A stretch of 5,901 bases of DNA from Fidelibacterota bacterium (lineage in GTDB: Bacteria > Fidelibacterota > Fidelibacteria > Fidelibacterales > DSDE01): assembly GCA_011049095.1 (NCBI GenBank), contig DSDE01000527.1, positions 1 through 5,901 of the forward strand, read 5' to 3'. Below, piece by piece: positions 1 to 5,901 of the stretch (position 1 is the stretch's first letter; the number at the start of each line of letters is the position of its first letter). Position numbers and translations under genes: made by a program. Under the pieces are notes generated by a model. That model was not told the origin of the DNA, did no database searches, and saw nothing but the letters and a program-made list of their open reading frames with translations.

Positions 1-53
1 AATGAGATTTAATAAAGTCCAATTTAAAAAAAGTGTTATTTTGCTGTTTGAAT

Positions 54-713
54 TTAATGTATCGTGGCTCCAGCCAGCTTGCAAAGTAGTTGGATTGCCC
101 GATCAGCCGTTGAATCCAATTCTGGGCTTTGCCGAAATCCAATTATATTGAAAAGTATCTTTTGGGTATCCAAGGTCACCTGTGAGCGGGGCGTGTCAGT
201 AACAGGAGAGGCAAAAGGTCCTAAGGCATCACAGAAAACTGGCAGGCCGGCTACATTGATTTTTCCCCGGCCAATACCTTCGTAGTCCATTTCAGCGCTG
301 CCAATCGTGAATGTGATGGGTGGCGTGAGTTTTTCCAAATCATAAACCCCGATGCTGTAGCCGCTTTCCAGAGAGAGTAGATTATTAATATCAACGGCAT
401 TATTAATGCGATAGAGGTTTTCTCCCTTGAGAATACGCCGCATCAGAGCTTCCGCAGCAGGTCGGTAGCGGCTTGGGTCTTTGCCACAAGCTTTGATTGC
501 CTGACGCGTCTCACGTATCGCGGGCCGAGATGAAAGATTCTCAAGCTTCCAATATTGACGATGGCTGGCTATACACACATCAAGCATATTATTAAGCTCA
601 TTGCCAGATTTTTCGATTTTCAGGCTGGCGGAGATGCATTTCAAATTGATTTCCGGCACGCGCTGGAGAAGTCCCGGGTCAATTTCTATCTTTTGGGTGT
701 CGCCGAATATCAT
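54..713 (-). CDS. B3/B4 domain protein (PheRS beta-chain editing-domain homologue, COG3382 type)
   Basis: This is a stand-alone B3/B4 domain, the fold that in phenylalanyl-tRNA synthetase beta chains hydrolyses mischarged Tyr-tRNA(Phe). Stand-alone members are soluble proteins of about 220-240 residues with no firmly established role; tRNA or aminoacyl-ester editing is inferred from the fold. Counting from the ATG at 713 (219 residues), family signatures are an opening beta strand with PGLLQRVPEINL (about 11-25), the RYRPAAEALMRR helix (83-93), the NAVDINNLLSLESG core (105-118) and the late ASPVTDTPRSQVT loop (169-180), matching the usual GSPTSDxxRT pattern. The frame stays open to a GTG at 773, which would add 20 residues not expected in the family; neither start has a good Shine-Dalgarno, so 713 rests on domain boundaries. 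The gene is transcribed away from the aconitase-like gene, and only 53 bases of window lie beyond its TAA stop, with no clear hairpin. Family is secure; start and function are not. Confidence 0.86.
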   Translation of the reverse strand: MIFGDTQKIEIDPGLLQRVPEINLKCISASLKIEKSGNELNNMLDVCIASHRQYWKLENLSSRPAIRETRQAIKACGKDPSRYRPAAEALMRRILKGENLYRINNAVDINNLLSLESGYSIGVYDLEKLTPPITFTIGSAEMDYEGIGRGKINVAGLPVFCDALGPFASPVTDTPRSQVTLDTQKILFNIIGFRQSPELDSTADRAIQLLCKLAGATIH

Positions 714-821
714 AGCTTTGAGAAATATATGATGGATGCCCCAATCACCAAAGAGAATTTTTTGGAAATTCACTGCTTTTTGACTAAGTTCACATTAGAA
801 ATGAATGGAGAATAAACAAAT
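714..821. promoter_or_regulatory. Divergent promoter region between the B3/B4 gene and the aconitase-like gene
   Basis: The two genes are head to head, so their promoters must lie here or inside the opposing 5' ends. On the plus strand a weak pair is visible: TTGGAA (762-767), 17 bases, then TAAGTT (785-790). On the minus strand TTGTTT (complement of 814-819) and TAATGT (complement of 792-797) are 16 bases apart but would leave almost no leader for a start at 773. All are poor matches to the sigma-70 consensus. The only clear element is GGAG at 807-810, the likely ribosome binding site of the gene at 822. If translation of the minus gene starts at 773, the shared spacer shrinks to 48 bases. 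No palindromic operator is evident. Confidence 0.3.
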
Positions 822-2789
822 ATGAAACAAAGTCTGATTGAAAAAATTGCCCGTCGCTATGCTGTAGGTATTGGTGAAGCCGAAAGTGTGAAGAGTGGTG
901 ACATTATTATGATTCGAGCAGCTCACGTGATGACCCACGATAATACTGGAGCGGTGATTCCAAAATTTCGCAGCATCGGTGCAAAAAAAATGGCCAATCC
1001 CCGTCAGCCGGTCTTTGCTCTGGATCATAATGTGCAGGACAAAAGCGAGAAAAATCTGGAAAAATATGAGAAAATTGAAGCTTTTGCTAGAATGATGGGG
1101 GTAGATTTTTACCCGGCAGGACGAGGTATCGGCCATCAGATAATGTGTGAAGAAGGATACATTTTTCCCGGCACTATGGTAGTGGCCAGCGACAGTCATA
1201 GTAATATGTACGGTGGTCTTGGCTGCCTGGGAACACCCATCGTTCGCACGGATGCCGCCGGAATCTGGGCGACTGGAAAAACCTGGTGGCAGGTTCCGCC
1301 CATCACCTGCGTTCAGCTACGAGGAAAACTCAATCCCGGCGTCACTGGCAAAGATGTCATTATTGTCCTTGCCGGCTACCTCAACAAAGACGAAGTCTTG
1401 AATCATGCCATCGAATTTACCGGCGAAGGTGTGGCCTCGCTGAGCATCGAATCACGTCTCGCCATTGCCAATATGACAACAGAATGGGGAGCTCTGGCCG
1501 GTGTTTTTCCCATTGATGACGTGACCATTGCCTGGCTGAAAAAGCAGCGTGCCCATCTGCTTCAGCGGGGAAAAAGCGGTGTGCCGTCCGATGACGAATG
1601 GCAAGCAGATCATCCCCGACTCTCCGCGAAGCGCATAGCTGCCCTTTCAGCAGAAAAACTTGGCGCCGATGACGATGCCGAATATTTCCAAACGATACAT
1701 TTGGATCTGTCCACGATCGAGCCCCATATTTCCGGCCCTGACACTGTAAAAATCGCCATGCCGATGAGTCAGGCCGCCCCGCGGGACATTCGTATTGATA
1801 AAGCATATCTTCTTTCGTGCGTAAACAGCCGCGTGGAAGACCTGGCGGAAGCCGCCGCAGTCTTGCGTGGGAAAAAAGTCGCCGATCACGTGAAATTTTA
1901 TCTCGCGGCTGCCAGCAGTGAAGTGCAGCAGGAGAGTGAATCACGCGGTGACTGGCAGATTCTCCTGGATGCCGGGGCTATCGTATTGCCGCCCGGCTGT
2001 GGTCCCTGTATCGGTATGGGGCAGGGGCTTTTGGAAGATGGTGAAATCGGCATTTCCGCCACCAACCGAAATTTCAAAGGACGTATGGGTTCACGGCAGG
2101 CCAAAGCCTATCTCGCCTCCCCGGCAGTTGTGGCGGCTTCAGCTCTGAAGGGGACAATCTGCGCACCGGAAGCCGTTTCGTCCTTTGCGGTCCAATTTGA
2201 TCTGGTGAAACACGAGCAGACTGAAGGAGAAAAGCGCGAAACTCCGATTCTGGAAGGATTCCCAGATTTCATCAGCGGACGGGTTCTCTTTTGCCCTGCA
2301 GACAACCTGAATACCGACGGTATATACGCGGGAAAACACACCTACAATGACGATATGAGCCCCGCTGACCAGGCCTCTGTCGTGATGGAAAATTACGACC
2401 CTGAGTTCCGCAGTCTGATGAAAGCAGGCGACATCCTGGCCGGAGGATTCAATTTCGGCACAGGGAGCAGCCGCGAGCAGGCCGCCACAGCCCTGAAATA
2501 TGCCGGTATTCAGCTCGTCATCGCCGGAAGCTTTAGCGAGACATATAAACGAAACGCAATAAATAATGGCTTTCTCCCTTTAGAAATTCCCAAATTCGTT
2601 GAGAAACTCCATAGCAAATTTCCCCCCAAAAAGGCAACAATCAACACTGAAACAGAAATCAATCTTGATTTCAGAAATTCCACCCTCAGCTCGCCCTGGG
2701 GAAAATTCACTTTTGCACCGGTTGGTACCGCAGCACAAGAACTTATTATCACCGGTGGTTTGGAAAACTGGATCCGCAAACAATTATGA
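822..2789 (+). CDS. Single-chain homoaconitase-like hydratase of the aconitase superfamily (fungal LYS4-like)
   Basis: A cytosolic [4Fe-4S] hydro-lyase; the closest relative I recognise is fungal homoaconitase LYS4, which converts cis-homoaconitate to homoisocitrate in the alpha-aminoadipate lysine pathway. At 655 residues it matches LYS4 without its transit peptide and is far shorter than AcnA or AcnB (about 850-900). Visible landmarks are LDHNVQ with H69, AGRGIGHQIM with H105, SDSHSN (D124, H126) followed by GTPIVRTDAA and WATGKTWWQVPP, cluster cysteines C333, C393 and C396 (CGPC), substrate-binding NRNFKGRMG (R416, R421), then the swivel domain with DNLNTDGIYAGK (494-505) and GTGSSREQAAT (S549, S550, R551). 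Large and swivel domains are fused, unlike LeuC/LeuD-type enzymes. The cluster motif reads SCVNSR instead of the usual SCTNSR. Start: ATG at 822 with GGAG 11 bases upstream. No lysine-pathway partner is adjacent, so it may instead act on citrate/isocitrate or another 2-alkylmalate. The superfamily is certain, LYS4 affinity likely, substrate unknown. Confidence 0.93.
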   Translation: MKQSLIEKIARRYAVGIGEAESVKSGDIIMIRAAHVMTHDNTGAVIPKFRSIGAKKMANPRQPVFALDHNVQDKSEKNLEKYEKIEAFARMMGVDFYPAGRGIGHQIMCEEGYIFPGTMVVASDSHSNMYGGLGCLGTPIVRTDAAGIWATGKTWWQVPPITCVQLRGKLNPGVTGKDVIIVLAGYLNKDEVLNHAIEFTGEGVASLSIESRLAIANMTTEWGALAGVFPIDDVTIAWLKKQRAHLLQRGKSGVPSDDEWQADHPRLSAKRIAALSAEKLGADDDAEYFQTIHLDLSTIEPHISGPDTVKIAMPMSQAAPRDIRIDKAYLLSCVNSRVEDLAEAAAVLRGKKVADHVKFYLAAASSEVQQESESRGDWQILLDAGAIVLPPGCGPCIGMGQGLLEDGEIGISATNRNFKGRMGSRQAKAYLASPAVVAASALKGTICAPEAVSSFAVQFDLVKHEQTEGEKRETPILEGFPDFISGRVLFCPADNLNTDGIYAGKHTYNDDMSPADQASVVMENYDPEFRSLMKAGDILAGGFNFGTGSSREQAATALKYAGIQLVIAGSFSETYKRNAINNGFLPLEIPKFVEKLHSKFPPKKATINTETEINLDFRNSTLSSPWGKFTFAPVGTAAQELIITGGLENWIRKQL

Positions 2790-2889
2790 CAACGCTTTTG
2801 CCGATAATTTTTTTGGGAGAAGTATGGAGCGGAGAATTTAAATATTCGAGAAAAGCTTTTTCAGATGAATACAATAAAAACGCAGACTT

Positions 2890-2922
2890 TTTTGGGGCGT
2901 GAGCATTTTAATTTCCCCAAAA
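2890..2922 (+). other. Possible hairpin in the gap between the aconitase-like gene and tldD
   Basis: TTTTGGGG (2890-2897) and CCCCAAAA (2915-2922) form a perfect 8-bp stem around a 17-base loop. No T-run follows on either strand, so it is not a standard terminator. The loop contains TTTAAT (2907-2912), a five-of-six match to a -10 box with no recognisable -35, so the site could instead sit in a tldD promoter. The rest of the 2790-2949 gap is AT-rich and holds no recognisable gene. The stem may be chance in AT-rich spacer. Confidence 0.28.
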
Positions 2923-2940
2923 CATATCTGCTAAAAAAAT

Positions 2941-2944
2941 GGAG
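2941..2944 (+). promoter_or_regulatory. Ribosome binding site that sets the tldD start
   Basis: GGAG lies five bases before the ATG at 2950. An in-frame GTG at 2944 overlaps the last base of this motif and so cannot use it, which favours the ATG at 2950. Confidence 0.7.
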
Positions 2945-2949
2945 TGATT

Positions 2950-4386
2950 ATGGCATTTGAACTAAGTAAAATCCTGCCGCAGATCGCTATCGAAGCCGAC
3001 TGGATAGGCTTGCGGGAGGTAAAAGAAAGCACCACGCTGCATTTTGTGCGCAAGGAAATTCCTCAGGCCAATGATGCATTGACTACGCATGGCGTAATGG
3101 TGGAAGTCTTGAAAAATGGACAAATCGGCTATGCCGCCACAAATTTGCTGACAGCAGACGCCATTCAGCAGGAAGCAGAGAGAGCATTGAAGCAAGCTGA
3201 AATGATGGCCGCCTATGGTGTGCACAGTTTCAGCGCTGATGTGCGGCCTAAAGCGGTGGGCACCTATTGCAGCCCCTTTCAAAAGCCCTTTGATGCGATG
3301 AGCGCTGGTGAAATCAATGCGCTGCTCGTTGATATCACAAAGGAGCTGAAAGTCTCTGACAAAATTATCAATGCTATGGCTATTGCCCGGCTGGTAGAAT
3401 CTGAAACCCGTTTCGTCAGCAGCAATGGCTCCGATCTCTTTCAGAAATTTTTCTTTATCAGCACCGACTTTAATGTAACAGCGCAGAATGGTCCCATCGT
3501 ACAGCGCCGCAGCGACAATGGCTCTTTTGCCCGCAGTCATCAAGCCGGATTGGAAGTTCTCGAAAGGGACATCGTCTTGCAGCGGGCTAAAATAATTGCC
3601 GAACAGGCTTTAGAGCTGCTTGATGCGCCTGATTGCCCTACAGAGACCACAAAGCTGCTTTTGGCGCCAGACCAGATGCTGCTACAGATTCATGAAAGTA
3701 TCGGTCATCCTTTGGAAATTGACCGCATCTTAGGCGACGAACGAAATTACGCCGGCTCCAGCTTTGTAAAGCTCAGCGATTTTGGAAAACTGCAGTACGG
3801 ATCAAAACTGATGAATATTACCTACGACCCAACTGTTTCCGGCGAATTAGCCACTTATGCTTTTGATGATGCCGGAATGCCTGCCACGAAGGAATACATC
3901 ATCAAAGAAGGGCTGCTGCTCCGTGGAGAAGGCAGCTCAGAGAGCCAGGCCCGAGCAAAAATCCCCGGCGTAGCAAATTTCCGTGCTCAATCATGGAATC
4001 GCCAGCCCATTGACCGCATCGTAAATCTCAATTTGGAGCCAGGAGATCATAGCTTTGAAGAAATTATCGGCAGTATCGAGCGCGGCGTCTATATGGAGAC
4101 CAACCGCAGTTGGAGTATTGACGACTACCGAAATAAATTTCAGTTTGGTTGTGAATATGGAAAGCTCATCGAAAATGGCAAGCTGACCAAAACCCTAAAA
4201 AACTGCAATTACCGGGGAATCACCACCCCATTCTGGCGCGGCCTGAAAATGGTGGGAGACCGCAATAGCTGGAAAATCTTTGGAACACCAAATTGCGGCA
4301 AAGGTGAGCCTAATCAGATCATGCGGGTCGGCCATGCCTCACCTGTCGCTCTTTTTGAAAACATTGAAGTCTTTGGAGGCGCCTAA
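2950..4386 (+). CDS. tldD: TldD-family zinc metalloprotease, catalytic subunit
   Basis: Catalytic half of the TldD/TldE heterodimer (peptidase family U62/M103, PmbA_TldD), a cytoplasmic protease that in E. coli degrades unfolded peptides such as the CcdA antitoxin and trims the microcin B17 leader. The product has 478 residues, close to E. coli TldD (481). Seen directly are the HExxxH zinc motif HESIGH (H248, E249, H253), followed by PLEIDR and the YAGSSF segment, and the C-terminal Cys ligand C449 in the NCGKGEP motif near the end, so the metal site looks intact. The N-terminal domain (about 20-90) and middle domain (about 115-225) match the family layout. The ATG at 2950 is chosen over an in-frame GTG at 2944 because GGAG ends at 2944. 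The gene overlaps tldE by one base. Natural substrate is unknown; no peptide precursor or modification enzyme is seen nearby. Confidence 0.95.
   Translation: MAFELSKILPQIAIEADWIGLREVKESTTLHFVRKEIPQANDALTTHGVMVEVLKNGQIGYAATNLLTADAIQQEAERALKQAEMMAAYGVHSFSADVRPKAVGTYCSPFQKPFDAMSAGEINALLVDITKELKVSDKIINAMAIARLVESETRFVSSNGSDLFQKFFFISTDFNVTAQNGPIVQRRSDNGSFARSHQAGLEVLERDIVLQRAKIIAEQALELLDAPDCPTETTKLLLAPDQMLLQIHESIGHPLEIDRILGDERNYAGSSFVKLSDFGKLQYGSKLMNITYDPTVSGELATYAFDDAGMPATKEYIIKEGLLLRGEGSSESQARAKIPGVANFRAQSWNRQPIDRIVNLNLEPGDHSFEEIIGSIERGVYMETNRSWSIDDYRNKFQFGCEYGKLIENGKLTKTLKNCNYRGITTPFWRGLKMVGDRNSWKIFGTPNCGKGEPNQIMRVGHASPVALFENIEVFGGA
4375..4379 (+). promoter_or_regulatory. Ribosome binding site of tldE inside the end of tldD
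   Basis: GGAGG ends six bases before the tldE ATG and lies within the last tldD codons. With the TAATG stop/start overlap at 4384-4388 this indicates translational coupling, suiting equal production of two subunits of a heterodimer. Confidence 0.8.
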
Positions 4387-5726
4387 TGTCAACGATTGAT
4401 CAAATCAACAGTGTATTTCAGACCGTATCGGATACCATTCTCAATAAAATTAAAGAAGGAGAAGCCCTGACCCTTGAGCTGGCAGCCGAAAGAAGTCAGT
4501 TTACCCGTTTCAATAATGCCAAAGTCAGGCAATCCGGTCTGGTTAATGACGGATATCTGGGGCTCCGCTTAATCTCTGGCAGCAAAACGGCATCCAGGAC
4601 TGTTCCTTTTACCGGTGATCTTACAATTGATGCTAAAACTGCACGTGAAGCTCTGGAAAAACTCCGTGAAGAGACGCCGCAGCTTCCCGATGACCCATTT
4701 ATTATCCTTCCCCAAAACCAGGGCGGCAGTTATGCGATGTATGATGCAAAGCTATTGCCTGAAACCGAAGTTGCCGAGATAATTCTTTCACCGGTAAAGG
4801 GATTGGATTTTACCGGCCTCTACAGCGCTGGTGATATCATACGGGCCAATCGCAATTCTGCCGGACAGAGTCATTGGTTCAGCACCCGGAATTACATTGT
4901 GGACTATAGCCTTATCACGCCACAGGAAAAGATGGTGAAGGGTATTTTTGCCGGCAGCGACTGGGACGAAGCCGCCTGGAAAAAGAATATCGAAAATGCT
5001 AAAGAACAGTTCCAATACCTCTCTTTGCCGCCCAAAACCGTGCCTCGCGGAAAATATCGCAGCTATCTGGCGCCGGCTGCTGTCGCAGACCTTTTGAATA
5101 TGCTGAGCTGGGACGGCATCAGCGAAAATGCTATGCAGCAAGGCAACAGCGCCCTGCTGAAAATGCGCCGCGACAATAAGCGCTGGAGCTATCGTTTTAC
5201 TCTGAGAGAAAATTTCACCGCCGGGCTGGTTCCTTGTTTCAATGAATTAGGCGAAACTGCTCCGGAAATTTTGCCGCTCATCGTAGAAGGCGAGCTGCAA
5301 AACACCCTCATCAGCTCACGCTCTGCAAAAGAATATGGAAAAGAAGCCAATGGTGCGTCGGGAAATGAGGGCCTTCGTTCACCAGAAATCTTACCCGGCA
5401 ATCTGCCTCGGGAAGAGATTCTTAAAGCCCTGGATACCGGTCTCTATCTGAGCAATCTCCACTATCTGAACTGGAGCGACAATGCCGGTGGACGTATCAC
5501 CGGTATGACTCGCTACGCCTGCTTTTGGGTGGAAAACGGAAAAATCGTCGCCCCCATCGAGAATATGCGCTGGGATGAGACCCTCTATCATATCTTTGGC
5601 GATAAACTAATGGCTCTCACGGATTTTCAGGAATTGGTGCCAGAGACTTCCAGCTATAACATGCGCAGCTTGGGCGGCACCGTGGTCCCCGGCGCTTTGG
5701 TGGAAGATTTCAGCTTCACTTTGTGA
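4386..5726 (+). CDS. tldE: TldE/PmbA-family subunit of the TldD/E protease
   Basis: Partner subunit of the TldD protease. In the E. coli complex TldE (PmbA) carries no metal site and helps form the substrate channel. The protein has 446 residues (E. coli PmbA about 450) and, as expected, lacks HExxxH. Family landmarks are the N-terminal segment RFNNAKVRQSGLVNDGYLGLR (about 41-61), the region ending in the EGELQNTLISSRSAKEYG stretch (301-318), and a C-terminal block with GLYLSNLHYLNWSD (352-365), GRITGMTRYACFWVENGKIV (369-388) and the terminal GGTVVPGALVEDFSFTL (430-446). The ATG shares its A with the tldD stop, and GGAGG stands six bases upstream, so the pair is translationally coupled. A strong terminator follows about 90 bases after the stop. 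Family and pairing are secure; substrate is unknown. Confidence 0.93.
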   Translation: MSTIDQINSVFQTVSDTILNKIKEGEALTLELAAERSQFTRFNNAKVRQSGLVNDGYLGLRLISGSKTASRTVPFTGDLTIDAKTAREALEKLREETPQLPDDPFIILPQNQGGSYAMYDAKLLPETEVAEIILSPVKGLDFTGLYSAGDIIRANRNSAGQSHWFSTRNYIVDYSLITPQEKMVKGIFAGSDWDEAAWKKNIENAKEQFQYLSLPPKTVPRGKYRSYLAPAAVADLLNMLSWDGISENAMQQGNSALLKMRRDNKRWSYRFTLRENFTAGLVPCFNELGETAPEILPLIVEGELQNTLISSRSAKEYGKEANGASGNEGLRSPEILPGNLPREEILKALDTGLYLSNLHYLNWSDNAGGRITGMTRYACFWVENGKIVAPIENMRWDETLYHIFGDKLMALTDFQELVPETSSYNMRSLGGTVVPGALVEDFSFTL

Positions 5727-5814
5727 AAAAGAAAAATGACCCACAAATTTCGCCAATTAACACGAATCAGGAAAATACCCCAATCAGATATTTTTTTCTG
5801 TAAAGAGTCTATGT

Positions 5815-5848
5815 CCCCTCTCTCTGGAAAAAAGAGAGGGGCCTTTTT
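5815..5848 (+). terminator. Intrinsic (Rho-independent) terminator after tldE
   Basis: CCCCTCTCT (5815-5823) pairs perfectly with AGAGAGGGG (5833-5841) across a 9-base loop, giving a GC-rich 9-bp stem. CC and then five Ts (5844-5848) follow on the plus strand. The minus strand has no T-run after the stem, so it works in the tldD-tldE direction. The preceding spacer, 5727-5814, has no recognisable gene. Confidence 0.88.
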
Positions 5849-5869
5849 CCCTGATTTAGAAAGATTAAA

Positions 5870-5901
5870 ATGAAAAAAGTAAAGATTCACCACCGCCTGC
5901 C
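5870..5901 (+). CDS. Possible start of a next gene, cut by the window edge
   Basis: An ATG at 5870 opens a frame reading MKKVKIHHRL for ten codons before the window ends. A lysine-rich beginning is typical of bacterial genes, but the upstream sequence has only a weak purine stretch (AGAAAG, 5858-5863) as ribosome binding site, and the terminator stem ends 28 bases before it, leaving little room for a promoter. It could be a real gene expressed by partial read-through, or chance. No family can be assigned from ten residues. Confidence 0.3.
   Translation, partial: MKKVKIHHRL

Noticed and set aside
1..53. T-run on the minus strand downstream of the B3/B4 gene, considered as a terminator
   Set aside because: No stem of useful length precedes the T-run, so an intrinsic terminator cannot be supported.
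555..815. Plus-strand frame of 86 codons ending just before the aconitase-like gene
   Set aside because: It is antisense to the 5' half of the B3/B4 gene, lacks a ribosome binding site and shows no recognisable domain; the minus-strand reading has clear family motifs.
1417..1944. Minus-strand open frame of 175 codons inside the aconitase-like gene
   Set aside because: It lies wholly opposite strongly conserved aconitase sequence, and its translation is of shadow type (rich in Arg, His, Cys and Pro) with no domain.
822..2789. Annotation as an ordinary aconitase (AcnA or AcnB) or as a LeuC subunit
   Set aside because: The length of 655 residues and the fused swivel domain with DNLNTDGIYAGK fit a LYS4-type single chain; AcnA/AcnB are much longer, and LeuC lacks the swivel domain and has a different cysteine context.
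2865..2960. Short plus-strand frame in the gap before tldD (MNTIKTQTFLGREHF...)
   Set aside because: It runs over the tldD ribosome site and start, has no ribosome binding site of its own and does not look like a precursor peptide.
2962..3543. Minus-strand open frame of 193 codons opposite the N-terminal half of tldD
   Set aside because: It is complementary to a well-supported tldD reading frame and has no recognisable family or ribosome binding site.
5736..5873. 45-codon frame after tldE (MTHKFRQLTRIRK...) that overlaps the ATG at 5870 by ATGA
   Set aside because: It runs straight through the intrinsic terminator and has no good ribosome binding site; the coding reading is a by-product of the hairpin and spacer sequence.

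Overview
The window reads as ordinary bacterial chromosome of moderate GC: tightly packed genes, GGAG-type ribosome binding sites, a one-base gene overlap and a classical intrinsic terminator. No rRNA, tRNA, CRISPR array, transposase or phage gene is visible. The taxon cannot be fixed from the sequence. The single-chain homoaconitase-like enzyme beside a TldD/TldE pair would suit an uncultured anaerobic lineage (for example in the FCB or Cloacimonadota area), but that is only a guess.

Layout. On the minus strand, positions 54-713 (possibly to 773) encode a free-standing B3/B4-domain protein related to the editing region of the phenylalanyl-tRNA synthetase beta chain. Divergently, 822-2789 encodes a 655-residue aconitase-superfamily enzyme that, compared from memory, is much closer to the fungal homoaconitase LYS4 than to bacterial AcnA or AcnB. 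After a gap of 160 bases come two overlapping genes, tldD (2950-4386) and tldE/pmbA (4386-5726). Together they encode the two subunits of a TldD/E-type zinc metalloprotease. A strong Rho-independent terminator (5815-5848) closes this unit, and a possible next gene begins at 5870 and runs off the window edge.

How they fit together. tldD and tldE are certainly one functional and translational unit. The aconitase-like gene may share their transcript or be separate: the 160-base gap holds a weak hairpin but no convincing terminator. No homocitrate synthase, homoisocitrate dehydrogenase, other lysine or TCA gene, or peptide precursor is present, so neither the physiological substrate of the aconitase-like enzyme nor that of the protease can be read from the neighbourhood. 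The most noteworthy item is the LYS4-like single-chain homoaconitase in a bacterial setting. I see no wholly new multi-gene system.
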